Assembly (NCBI GenBank): GCA_017449745.1
Contig: JAFTFD010000072.1
Location: 1 to 51,757 of the forward strand
Reading direction: 5' to 3'
Length of the DNA: 51,757 bases
Source of the DNA: Lachnospiraceae bacterium
GTDB lineage: Bacteria > Bacillota > Clostridia > Lachnospirales > Lachnospiraceae
The position numbers and the translations under genes were made by a program. The notes below the pieces were generated by a model. The model saw only the letters and a list, made by a program, of their open reading frames with translations, ran no database searches and was not told the DNA's origin. Every line of letters begins with the position of its first letter. The stretch's first letter is position 1. Of this stretch, positions 18,101-25,404 are shown piece after piece.

Positions 18101-19752
18101 CAGAAAAGTATACAAATCAAGCAGCCTTGGCAAACGATCTGTTTTTCCAGGCAAAGACACTTTTGGATGCATATTCAGAAGAAATATCTGGGTGGGATAC
18201 AAATGGCTATAATGATGCAGAGGCTCGAAGGGGATTTGTTGAAAGCCTGAATGGAAAAGTAAGCAGAGATGAAAATGGCGGCATCCAGATGAGGCGTGAA
18301 GATCAGGAGATGGCCAATGATATGCTGCGACAGAATATGGATCGTTATTATAACATGTCTCCTGATGCCGGGTTGCAGGATTTGTATAACAAATATATGG
18401 AACCGGATGTCCAGGAACTTCAGGGGATCATTGATCAGTACGCTGCGGCTGGTTCAGAAGCGCCAAAGGCATTGCTGGAAAAATATAATGCTGCTATGGA
18501 AATAGGAGCAGCTGCTGGGAGCGAGTCAGCAGGGATGCAGATGTTTGCCAAATCTCTTGTCGAGAACGGGGAACAGGACCTTATTGATGCTATTCAAAGC
18601 GGGATGATCGGTGATGATGCACTAAGATCAGCATTGACGAGAGCACTGCTTGCCCCATCTGAGGATATGGAACTTGAAATGGATGAGTTTAAGGCAAAAC
18701 TTGGCGCGATTGACCTCGATGAAGCCTCCGTGGAAGAGGCGGCTGGTGACGTCCTTGAAAAGACAGAAGCTCTGATTGACAGTTTATCTGAGACCGGCAG
18801 TGGGTACGAAATCACAGAATCAGGTGTCGAGATCAGTTTTGAAGATGTCCAGGTAGCCAGTGAGGCGCTTGGTCAGTCCGTAGAAGAGTTCTGTGCCAAC
18901 TATGGCGTTGACGTAGGGGAACTGGAAGCAGGAGCCACAGTGGTCATATCTGCTGATGAAGTGGATATGTCTATGCTGGAGTCGGCGTTAGAAGTTGACG
19001 AACCTGATCTTGGTGAAACAAATGCCACAGGAACGATCAATGGTGATATGGAATACGGAGAAACGATGGGCCTTGACGAAGCAAGATCACAGATGGAGGA
19101 AGATTCTGACGAGACGTTCAGTGATCCTTATGATGCGAATCAGACAACAGTTAACGCTAATGCCGTTTATGGGAGCGACAATGGGACTCTCGCAGCAGCA
19201 TACCAAAGCTTTGCAGCGGCTGCACAGGCAGCGTTTTCCACACCAGTGCAGGTAACTGGGACAGTAAATGTAAATGCTTCCACGTCAGGCGGAGGTGTAG
19301 GTGGTGCTGCAGGAAATGCAAACGGTAGCTATGTCGATGGTCCGCTGCTTTCCTGGGTCGGTGAAGATGGCCCGGAATATATCATTCCTGTAGGCCATGA
19401 GCGCAGGAACCGAGGGATTGAACTCTGGCAGCAGGCAGGCGAAGCTCTGGGTGTTCCTGGCTTTGCAGACGGAGGCCTTGTTGGCGGCATCCCTGTGTCC
19501 TCATCGTGGGGAGATAGCGATGAAGAAGAAGGCAATGGCGCTTCCGGTGAAAGGATTTCCTCTGACATCTCCAATAATAATGGTGGTGTGACAGTTCAGA
19601 TCAATCTTTCTCCGGAGTTCAATCTGAACGACGCCAATGAGAACAATGTTTTGGCCATGATCAGAGCGCACATGAAAGAACTTGCGGATGACCTCGGATA
19701 TGAGATCTCCGAAATGCTCAGTGAAGCTTATGAGAACAGGCCGGTTGCGTAA
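15106..19752 (+). CDS. Tail tape measure protein
   Basis: A 1548-aa tape measure protein, the longest gene in the window. Residues 75-219 are five tandem copies of a 29-residue unit starting D-N-x-[TS]. A hydrophobic Gly/Ala stretch follows (GFLGAAGFAGLSLGIGSAI), then a PhageMin_Tail-type core (residues about 260-560: FEYGMSEVKAISGATEGEF, YMAMAGWKPEQM, LFGQQAATGMLAI, LLSSAWEGVQDTFGE). Further hydrophobic helices and long coiled-coil stretches make up the rest. Near the C terminus GGGVGGAAGNANGSYVDGPL and WVGEDGPEYIIPVG match the conserved tail-end motif of such proteins. Its length should set a tail of roughly 1500 residues times about 1.5 angstroms. Confidence 0.93.
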   Translation: MAETIKIEIPVSVQDKTDPSLSNITRKLNSMAQASQKVSKMMMGSAGKKTGLEKSLEKMDRNLQKEHQIEITAHDNATPVLSEVEDRAARVSGSSADVEIGASDNATGVMAEVNDSVAATDGNTANVEAYGEDNVTDVMADVQDSVAATDGSTANVEAFGEDNASDVMADVQDAVAETDGSTANTEVFAEDNATDVISGVEDALSTIDGSTATVNIEANNNLTGNSQNDISIPNVDLTSAGTGYAMAKRGFLGAAGFAGLSLGIGSAINSFKEFEYGMSEVKAISGATEGEFLRLTEAAKRTGATTKFTATESAEALKYMAMAGWKPEQMEAGLSGIVNLAAASGESIGRASDIVTDALTAFGMTAGDSDHFADVLAKASASANTNVSEMGEAFKYVGAAAGAMNYSVEDVALAIGLMSNSGVHASMAGTALRRTILGLSNPTDKAKAAMDKYGISMTKEGGKTKSLIELMTNLRESLGGIEDETEQMSVAKDLFGQQAATGMLAIINASEKDWNNLTEAISNSKGAASEMSSIMLDNLSGDMTLLSSAWEGVQDTFGERAAPHIRSIVQAITDAMPGLSDAINNAFDDIDPMIDSFKTKVGTMLSSEEWKNADGTGKINIAWDTLIAQPFSEWASGDGAVLISDTVGSLFSEAFKILPGGEEAGLTSWLSAGVIAIGAEKVISLATGIGKLSEAVSGLGTAGTLFGSFTSGLGDAIPWIAGGAAALGLLNIAIDAYNQKQITNSIADHFGDIELSSEQIAALSDVILDIDWTANITVGLESIKEAETLRSDAEAKLKENKAIEYEAKVGVKLTKDDEETYVANCEAFVEDVRKQITKSAEGLTMIVDSMKIETPEGGSLSDLIDNFASEDIAELSSLEAAYKTAVENALSKGLQDVDANKAVSELQAKIQEIQDRWSNAREKAAQQMINDEFLGRSGADLEGGTFKRLIEQNQANRQLKREEMAAGRETLYTHLYANEDRYNALGYDINDFIDQYKAAEKYTNQAALANDLFFQAKTLLDAYSEEISGWDTNGYNDAEARRGFVESLNGKVSRDENGGIQMRREDQEMANDMLRQNMDRYYNMSPDAGLQDLYNKYMEPDVQELQGIIDQYAAAGSEAPKALLEKYNAAMEIGAAAGSESAGMQMFAKSLVENGEQDLIDAIQSGMIGDDALRSALTRALLAPSEDMELEMDEFKAKLGAIDLDEASVEEAAGDVLEKTEALIDSLSETGSGYEITESGVEISFEDVQVASEALGQSVEEFCANYGVDVGELEAGATVVISADEVDMSMLESALEVDEPDLGETNATGTINGDMEYGETMGLDEARSQMEEDSDETFSDPYDANQTTVNANAVYGSDNGTLAAAYQSFAAAAQAAFSTPVQVTGTVNVNASTSGGGVGGAAGNANGSYVDGPLLSWVGEDGPEYIIPVGHERRNRGIELWQQAGEALGVPGFADGGLVGGIPVSSSWGDSDEEEGNGASGERISSDISNNNGGVTVQINLSPEFNLNDANENNVLAMIRAHMKELADDLGYEISEMLSEAYENRPVA
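15328..15762 (+). repeat. Five tandem 87-bp repeats in the tape measure gene
   Basis: Five in-frame copies of an 87-bp (29-aa) unit, each beginning D-N-[AV]-[TS] and most containing V-M-A-[ED]-V and D-G-[NS]-T-A. Copies 2-4 are the most alike (for example SVAATDG in copies 2 and 3). Copies 1 and 5 have diverged, which fits growth of the array from the middle. Confidence 0.85.
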
Positions 19753-19764
19753 GGGAGGGCATTT

Positions 19765-20478
19765 ATGGCGATATATCTGAAGGAACTTGCAAATAAAAGC
19801 TCCAAGTTTACATTTCCGTCAATGCCCAATGATGGTATTGATATTCAAGCCAGGACTTCATATCAGAACTATGAATTCATCCGGAAGGGAATATTTGGCT
19901 TCCCTTCCGGTATGGACAAACAGACGATCAAGTGGTCGGGGTATTTTTTTGGAAAAAGCAGGAAGAAACAGACCAGGCTCAACAAGAACTGGATAGCTCC
20001 GAAGACCTGTATCACAAAGATTTTGAAGTGGCAGCAGGATGGAACACCCTTGAATCTGATCGTATCGGACACGAATATAAATGCTGATGTCACAATATCA
20101 TCGTTTACCTATAAGCCATTCGGCGGACATGGGGACTACTCTTATACGATCGAATTCCTGCCATATTATGAGCTGAAAATCTACACCACGAAGGAGCTGG
20201 GGGTAGAGAAGAAGGCAAAAAAGAAAAAGACAGATAACCGCTCCAACAAAAAGAAGGGCAGCTCAACAACCACCAAACAGAAGAAAAAGACCTATACAAT
20301 CAAAAGCGGTGATACGCTTTGGGGTATATCCACAAAGTATTATGGATCAGGCAACAAATGGCAGACGATATACAAAGCCAATAAGAACACCATAGAAGCA
20401 GCCGCCAAGAAACATGGCTATGGCAGCAGCAACGGTGGAAACTGGATCTTCCCTGGAACCACATTGACCATACCGTAA
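19765..20478 (+). CDS. LysM-domain baseplate/tail protein (XkdP-like)
   Basis: A 237-aa protein. The N-terminal part (FTFPSMPNDGIDIQARTSYQ, GFPSGMDKQTIKWSG, YSYTIEFLPYYEL) resembles XkdP-type baseplate proteins. A very lysine-rich linker (about residues 150-175) leads to a C-terminal LysM domain, TYTIKSGDTLWGISTKYYGS to FPGTTLTIP. LysM binds peptidoglycan or related glycans, consistent with attachment of the hub to the cell wall. It sits directly after the tape measure gene, as xkdP does in PBSX. Confidence 0.87.
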   Translation: MAIYLKELANKSSKFTFPSMPNDGIDIQARTSYQNYEFIRKGIFGFPSGMDKQTIKWSGYFFGKSRKKQTRLNKNWIAPKTCITKILKWQQDGTPLNLIVSDTNINADVTISSFTYKPFGGHGDYSYTIEFLPYYELKIYTTKELGVEKKAKKKKTDNRSNKKKGSSTTTKQKKKTYTIKSGDTLWGISTKYYGSGNKWQTIYKANKNTIEAAAKKHGYGSSNGGNWIFPGTTLTIP

Positions 20479-20489
20479 GGAGGGATAGG

Positions 20490-21740
20490 ATGATCAATCC
20501 AAGGAAATATAAGTATCGGGAGATCATCATGACCGCCGATAAAAAACAGTATGACGTGAGCGAGATGGTTGAGAATGTGACCTGGGAAGAGCCAGAGAAC
20601 GAATTGGCTGCAAGGATAACATTTACGGTAAAAAATGAAAAGGCAGCACAGGGCAGGATTTCCTCTTTGGCCAAACCTGGGTGCTGGATCGGCCTCCTGT
20701 ACAGCTACAACGGTGGAAAGAACAACGAGGCTGTGCGCGGCCGGATCATAGAATGGAATCCGAACTGGAAAAACAACAAGGCGATGTTTCGGATTAAGGC
20801 ATATGATGTGCTTTATGATCTGCAGGAGTCTCAGGACTGCTTGTATTTCAGCGCCAACACGAAGACCAAATCTGCAATCTCGCAGATACTGAAAAAATGG
20901 GGCGTAAAGCTTGGTACGTACAGCGGTCCCAATGTGAAGCATGGCAAGATGGCCTTCAAATCTGAGAAGCTCGGAGCGGTCATCCTGAAGATACTGAAGG
21001 AGGCCAAGAAGAAGGGAGGCATAGATGCTGTCCTCCGTTCTGAAAAAACGACTGTGAATATCCTCAAATATGGGAACAACGCTACGATCTACCATTTTGA
21101 GGAAGGGAGCCAGATGACAGAGGTGAACCATAAGATCACCACTGCCGGTATGGTTACCAGAGTCAAGGTGCTTGGCAAGGAAAATAAAAATGGCAATCCT
21201 CCCGTGGAAGCCACAGTGAATGGGAAAACCGATTATGGAATCAGGCAAAAGCTGTATTCCCGAGGAAAAGACGAGTCTCTGGATGCCGCCAAGAAATCAG
21301 CGAAGGAGATCCTTGCTGACGAAGGGAAACCGAAGGAGACCGTAAGCGTGAAACTGCCGGATATTCCTGTGGTGCGAAAAGGTGATCAGGTGCATCTCAA
21401 GACCTCGTATATTACTGCGGGGTTTTATTATGTTGTGTCGATCGTCCATGATATTGACGCCGGTACCATGACGATGGATTTGAAAAAAGCCAGCGAATAT
21501 AAGAACGTGGACGAGGCGGCGCCTGAGAATAAGGCCTGGAAAAAAGGCGATAAAGTGAAATTCAAAGGCGGCACTTATTACGTTTCTTCCGGGAAGAAAG
21601 CAAAGGGCAGTAAGGCGAAAGCCGGCACGGCGAAGATAAAAAAGATCAAGAACGGAGCTGCCCATCCTTATTACCTGGAGACAACGAATTGGAAGAAATC
21701 AAAGGTGAATGGCTGGGTTGACTCAGGATCATTCAGTTAG
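20490..21740 (+). CDS. Baseplate hub protein (XkdQ-like)
   Basis: A 416-aa XkdQ/gpD-like hub protein. It starts with beta-rich segments (REIIMTADKKQYDVSEMVEN, ELAARITFTVKN) and continues with VRGRIIEWNPNW, KAYDVLYDLQESQDCLYFS and VTRVKVLGKENKNGNPP. The last 65 residues form an SH3-like basic domain (KKGDKVKFKGGTYYV to NGWVDSGSF), probably glycan-binding. It forms the central part of the baseplate below the tape measure. Confidence 0.85.
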   Translation: MINPRKYKYREIIMTADKKQYDVSEMVENVTWEEPENELAARITFTVKNEKAAQGRISSLAKPGCWIGLLYSYNGGKNNEAVRGRIIEWNPNWKNNKAMFRIKAYDVLYDLQESQDCLYFSANTKTKSAISQILKKWGVKLGTYSGPNVKHGKMAFKSEKLGAVILKILKEAKKKGGIDAVLRSEKTTVNILKYGNNATIYHFEEGSQMTEVNHKITTAGMVTRVKVLGKENKNGNPPVEATVNGKTDYGIRQKLYSRGKDESLDAAKKSAKEILADEGKPKETVSVKLPDIPVVRKGDQVHLKTSYITAGFYYVVSIVHDIDAGTMTMDLKKASEYKNVDEAAPENKAWKKGDKVKFKGGTYYVSSGKKAKGSKAKAGTAKIKKIKNGAAHPYYLETTNWKKSKVNGWVDSGSFS

Positions 21741-21748
21741 GAGGGACA

Positions 21749-22096
21749 ATGGCAAAACGAGGAAATGTCGGGATCGGGAAACTGGCGTCAACGCTGGACA
21801 ACCGGATGTCGGAACACCAGTCAGGTCAGTTCACTCCTGATTTTGGCACCATAAAAAGCGATATGTCATTGGTGACAGACACATTCCCCACACCGATCTC
21901 CGATGAGGATTACTCCGTATGCAGACATCTGAGCGGCTATGACATCACTGGCGGCAGCCATGATGGCCATAACAGCGGGAATGGTTCTCATTCCCATGAA
22001 CTGCCGACATTGAGACCCGGAGACCGGGTTCTGGTGATCTGGGCGAATGAAGAGGCTGTAGTAGTGGACATTATTGTTAAAGCAAGCAGTATTTAG
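21749..22096 (+). CDS. DUF2577-like baseplate protein (XkdR-like)
   Basis: A 115-aa protein with the DUF2577 look: a short N-terminal helix region, a His-rich loop (GGSHDGHNSGNGSHSHE) and a terminal strand block LRPGDRVLVIWANEEAVVVD. Length and position between the XkdQ- and XkdS-like genes match the PBSX order. The His-rich loop may bind a metal ion as in other baseplate spike proteins; this is inference. Confidence 0.78.
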   Translation: MAKRGNVGIGKLASTLDNRMSEHQSGQFTPDFGTIKSDMSLVTDTFPTPISDEDYSVCRHLSGYDITGGSHDGHNSGNGSHSHELPTLRPGDRVLVIWANEEAVVVDIIVKASSI

Positions 22097-22104
22097 GAGG
22101 GAAT

Positions 22105-22563
22105 ATGGCAGATGAAAATACTTCCCTGATCCCAACCATAGAGGTTCCTGACTTTGTGGAGGAAACAGAGGAATACGATACCGAATACAGGCCCTCCTTG
22201 CGGTGGGATCTGGAAAAGGGGGATTTTGTTCGGGATGGGACCAATCGCGTTCCAAGGAGTGATGGCTATGATGCTTACCGGGTATGGTGCGTAAAGGCTG
22301 TCCAGACTGAACGATACACCTGCCTGGCATACAGCGATGACATTGGTTCTGAAATGGAAGATGCCAGCAAAGAAGAAGATCAGGGAGCAGTAGAACTGGC
22401 CATAGCCAGAACGATCGAGGAAACCCTGATGGTAAACCCGAGGACATTAACGGTGGAAGGGTTTGAATTCACCTGGGAGCCGGGAGCAGTACACGTATCG
22501 TTTGCGGTTACTGCGATAGATGAAGAACCCTTTACTGTAGATGCAACAGTAGAGGTCGAGTAA
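22105..22563 (+). CDS. DUF2634-like baseplate protein (XkdS-like)
   Basis: A 152-aa gp25/XkdS-like protein. Typical features are PSLRWDLEKGDFVRDG, an acidic E-L-A-I-A-R-T-I-E-E-T-L helix and the final strand block FTWEPGAVHVSFAVTAI. It is expected to be a wedge component connecting the sheath to the baseplate. The next gene is its usual neighbour, a baseplate J-like protein. Confidence 0.85.
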   Translation: MADENTSLIPTIEVPDFVEETEEYDTEYRPSLRWDLEKGDFVRDGTNRVPRSDGYDAYRVWCVKAVQTERYTCLAYSDDIGSEMEDASKEEDQGAVELAIARTIEETLMVNPRTLTVEGFEFTWEPGAVHVSFAVTAIDEEPFTVDATVEVE

Positions 22564-22575
22564 GGAGGTGAGAAG

Positions 22576-23709
22576 ATGGCAAGACCAGAATTTGTTTACC
22601 CGGATTTTATTGAAGACAATGACGCTGATGAAATACAGGAGCGAATGATGGAAAACCTCCCTGCCGACATCAGTGATATGGAAGGGGATTTTCCCTTTGA
22701 CTTCACAATGCCTACTGCGATCGAGATATCTCAGCTGATCCAGTTCGATGTGGTGCGTTCCCTTATGATTGCCTTCCCGGAATATGCCTGGGATGAATGG
22801 CTGGATCTTCATGGCGAACAGGCAGGCCTGACAAGGAATCCGGCCACAAAAGCAACCGGAACAGTTTCTGTCACAGCTGAGAGCGGAACCGTGCTGGCCG
22901 AGGGAACGATCTTCGCTGTCCCCGGAACGGATTTCAATGAACCGATAGAATTCCAGGCAACGCAGGAGACCACTTATTCACAGAACGAAACGAAAGTGAT
23001 TCCGGTCGAAGCTGTTATTGCAGGGACAAAAGGGAACGTTGCTGCAAATACGATCACGATCATGGGAACCCCTGTCAATGGAGTGACTGCGATCACGAAT
23101 GCAAACCCCACTTCCGGAGGAACGGAAGAAGAGGATGATGATGATTTCTTTGAGCGGATAGCCGCTGAGAATCATGATGCGAATTTCTATGTCGGGAATG
23201 ATGCCGATTTCATCAAGTGGTCAAAGGAAGTTCCGGGTATAGGTGACTGCATTGTGGATTCGGATGCTTTGAATCCCGGCATCGTAAAACTGATCCTGGT
23301 AGACAGCAATGGATCGCCAGCAAGCGCTGCGCTGATCACGGCCGTGTACAACCATATCGTTTCTCCGAATGACAGGTCAAAGCGCCTGCTTCCGACAGGG
23401 AGCTGCCAGCTGCAGGTTGTCGCAGCCACAGCAAAGACAATTGATTATGTATGCACCGGCCTTGTGCTTGACAGCGTGACTAAGGCAGAGGTAAAGACAG
23501 CATTTGAAGCAGCCATCCTGGAGATTTATTCTACCGCAAAGACGGACAACACTCTGAGATACAACACCCTGCGCACAGCTCTCTCGAATATCACAGGAGT
23601 TTTGGACTTTGCCACATTCACCGTGAACGGGGCAAGTTCAAATATCACTCTTCAGGCTGCTGAATATCCGGAGACAGGAACCATCACGCTTACGCTTGAA
23701 GGAGAATAA
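22576..23709 (+). CDS. Baseplate J-like protein (XkdT-like)
   Basis: A 377-aa baseplate J/XkdT protein. It carries the family motifs WLDLHGEQAGLTRNPATKATGT, EGTIFAVPGTDF, GTKGNVAANTITIMGTPVNGV and NPTSGGTEEEDDDDFFERI, with the acidic run typical of the family. It forms the baseplate wedge that triggers sheath contraction. Length and order are standard for the PBSX-type tail. Confidence 0.92.
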   Translation: MARPEFVYPDFIEDNDADEIQERMMENLPADISDMEGDFPFDFTMPTAIEISQLIQFDVVRSLMIAFPEYAWDEWLDLHGEQAGLTRNPATKATGTVSVTAESGTVLAEGTIFAVPGTDFNEPIEFQATQETTYSQNETKVIPVEAVIAGTKGNVAANTITIMGTPVNGVTAITNANPTSGGTEEEDDDDFFERIAAENHDANFYVGNDADFIKWSKEVPGIGDCIVDSDALNPGIVKLILVDSNGSPASAALITAVYNHIVSPNDRSKRLLPTGSCQLQVVAATAKTIDYVCTGLVLDSVTKAEVKTAFEAAILEIYSTAKTDNTLRYNTLRTALSNITGVLDFATFTVNGASSNITLQAAEYPETGTITLTLEGE

Positions 23710-23721
23710 GGAGGAATTGCC

Positions 23722-24939
23722 ATGTCTGAAAGACTGATAGATCTGGAGCATTTCCCTGAAAGCGAAGCGGCAAAACGGATGCTGACGTATGTGACTGCGA
23801 ACTGGTACGACAAATCCTATGTTGGGAAATGGGTATACGAAGTAATGGGTATCGAGATGGATATGGCGGTTGATATCGTCAAAGACCTTCCGAATCAGTT
23901 CTTCGTGGATACCGCGACATGGGGACTCATATACCATGAACAGAAATATGGGTTGCCTATGCAGCCCACGAACACGGATTATGCTGCCAGAAGGAAGCTG
24001 ATCCATGACAAGATGGATACGAAGGCACCAATGAGCCCCTATCGGATGGAGCAGCTGGTGAAAAATGCAACAGGGTATGAAACTCATATATATGACATCA
24101 ACGATGCCGGGCATACATTTTCACATCCGAATATCTTCAGCATCCAGCTGGAGGGCGATGATCCACTTGACTTCAAATATGCCCTGAAAAAAATCAGGTC
24201 ATATAAGCAGTCTCATACACGGTTCATTTTTTCTGTCCTTATGATGGTCATCAAGCTGCATGAAACGATATTGCCGAGATTGACGTTTCGGATGGAAATG
24301 CCGTGGTGGACGCTCCGGATCCTGGATGGCCAGTACGGACTGGATGGAGCCATTCTTCTTGACCAGGTCTATCCGATGGAATTTCGCATGTGTCCCAGAA
24401 TTGTGATTTCCCATACGGAGATAATCGAATGGATAACCGCAACCATGAGATTTGCTTCTGTGATTGAAGAAACATTCATTGAGAGGATCCGCCATCGTAT
24501 GGAAATGCCATGGTGGACATTGCGTATCCTTGACGGACAGTATGCTCTGAATGGTGATCTCGTCCTGGATCAGCTATATCCGATGGAGTTCACATTCAGA
24601 CCGAGGGTGCTGATTGCCCACACAGAGGAAATATCTCTGACTGGAAGGATCCGGTTCGGCGATGAGCTGACTGAAAGCATGGAAGATATGCTCCGGTACC
24701 GGTTCACGTCGACCCTTTGGTCAGGCTTCCTGCTGGACGGTCGGTATGATCTGGACGGCACACACGAACTGGCCCCACCCATATACCCGGAATTCAACGG
24801 CCTTACACTGGGCATACCTGTGGAGACCGTGGAAGATATTGGTTTCAATCTGTATATCCCATCGATGGCACTGTCTCTGGATGGATCCGGATACCTCGAT
24901 GGAACCTACTCACTTAACTCTGGAAGGGAGGAACTTTAA
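23722..24939 (+). CDS. XkdU-like (DUF2313) baseplate protein with repeated C-terminal modules
   Basis: A 405-aa protein. The first 180 residues look like XkdU/YmfQ (DUF2313): AKRMLTYVTANWYDKSY, YAARRKLIHDKMDTK and MSPYRMEQLVKNATGYE. XkdU itself is about 200 aa, so the second half is an addition. It holds two close copies of a 69-residue module starting MEMPWWTLRILDGQY (codons from 24292 and 24499) and two degenerate tails (LLDGRYDLDGTHEL, LDGSGYLDGTYSLNSG). The D-G-x-Y-x-L-[DN]-G pattern suggests stacked surface-exposed repeats, possibly for fibre attachment. Confidence 0.82.
   Translation: MSERLIDLEHFPESEAAKRMLTYVTANWYDKSYVGKWVYEVMGIEMDMAVDIVKDLPNQFFVDTATWGLIYHEQKYGLPMQPTNTDYAARRKLIHDKMDTKAPMSPYRMEQLVKNATGYETHIYDINDAGHTFSHPNIFSIQLEGDDPLDFKYALKKIRSYKQSHTRFIFSVLMMVIKLHETILPRLTFRMEMPWWTLRILDGQYGLDGAILLDQVYPMEFRMCPRIVISHTEIIEWITATMRFASVIEETFIERIRHRMEMPWWTLRILDGQYALNGDLVLDQLYPMEFTFRPRVLIAHTEEISLTGRIRFGDELTESMEDMLRYRFTSTLWSGFLLDGRYDLDGTHELAPPIYPEFNGLTLGIPVETVEDIGFNLYIPSMALSLDGSGYLDGTYSLNSGREEL
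24292..24705 (+). repeat. Duplicated 207-bp module in the XkdU-like gene
   Basis: The codons for MEMPWWTLRILDGQY start at 24292 and again at 24499, an exact spacing of 207 bp (69 codons). The following D-Q-[VL]-Y-P-M-E-F and [IVL]-A/S-H-T-E segments also recur. The DNA copies differ mainly at third codon positions, so the duplication is old and kept under protein-level selection. Confidence 0.8.
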
Positions 24940-25322
24940 TGTCAGCAACGACTGTAACAAACAAAGCGAAAAAGAAGATGGTGGAGGCACGCGCCGGTAT
25001 TGCGACGCTGCCGAAGATTGTAGGAATGGCATTTGGTACCGGTGGAGTGAATGCCGGAGGTACGGTCATTGACCATACCGACTCACAGAATGCACTTTAT
25101 ACCGAAGTCCTGAGGAAACAGATTGACGGGTATACTGTGATAACGGATACGAAGATCCGGTATGCCTGCACGATTTCCCCTGGTGATCTTGCGGATGGCA
25201 CGAAGATCTCCGAGATTGGTCTTTATGACCAGGCAGGCGATTTCGTTGCCCTCAAGAGTTTCTCGGCCAAAGGCATCGATGCCGATATGGAAACAATCTT
25301 CGAATGCGATGACAGTTTCTGA
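24939..25322 (+). CDS. Tail collar fibre-like protein
   Basis: A 127-aa protein with an N-terminal ATTVTNKAKKKMVEARAGIATLPKI, a Gly-rich MAFGTGGVNAGGTV, and the segments EVLRKQIDGY and DLADGTKISEIGLYDQAGDFVALKSF. These resemble the N-terminal part of phage tail-collar fibre proteins (DUF3751-like), which attach fibres to the baseplate. The start codon overlaps the stop of the preceding gene. The protein stops after the attachment-type region, so the receptor-binding part is likely the next gene product. Confidence 0.72.
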   Translation: MSATTVTNKAKKKMVEARAGIATLPKIVGMAFGTGGVNAGGTVIDHTDSQNALYTEVLRKQIDGYTVITDTKIRYACTISPGDLADGTKISEIGLYDQAGDFVALKSFSAKGIDADMETIFECDDSF

Positions 25323-25404
25323 TATTTAATAACGGAAAACGATATTTTACTTTTCGTAATCTTCACAAAAGAACAAAAATTGTTATTATCACAAGGAGGA
25401 AATC

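Noticed and set aside
25362..25389. TTCACA-16-TATTAT promoter before the adhesin gene
   Set aside because: The transcription start would fall in the ribosome binding site, so it is not called as a promoter.
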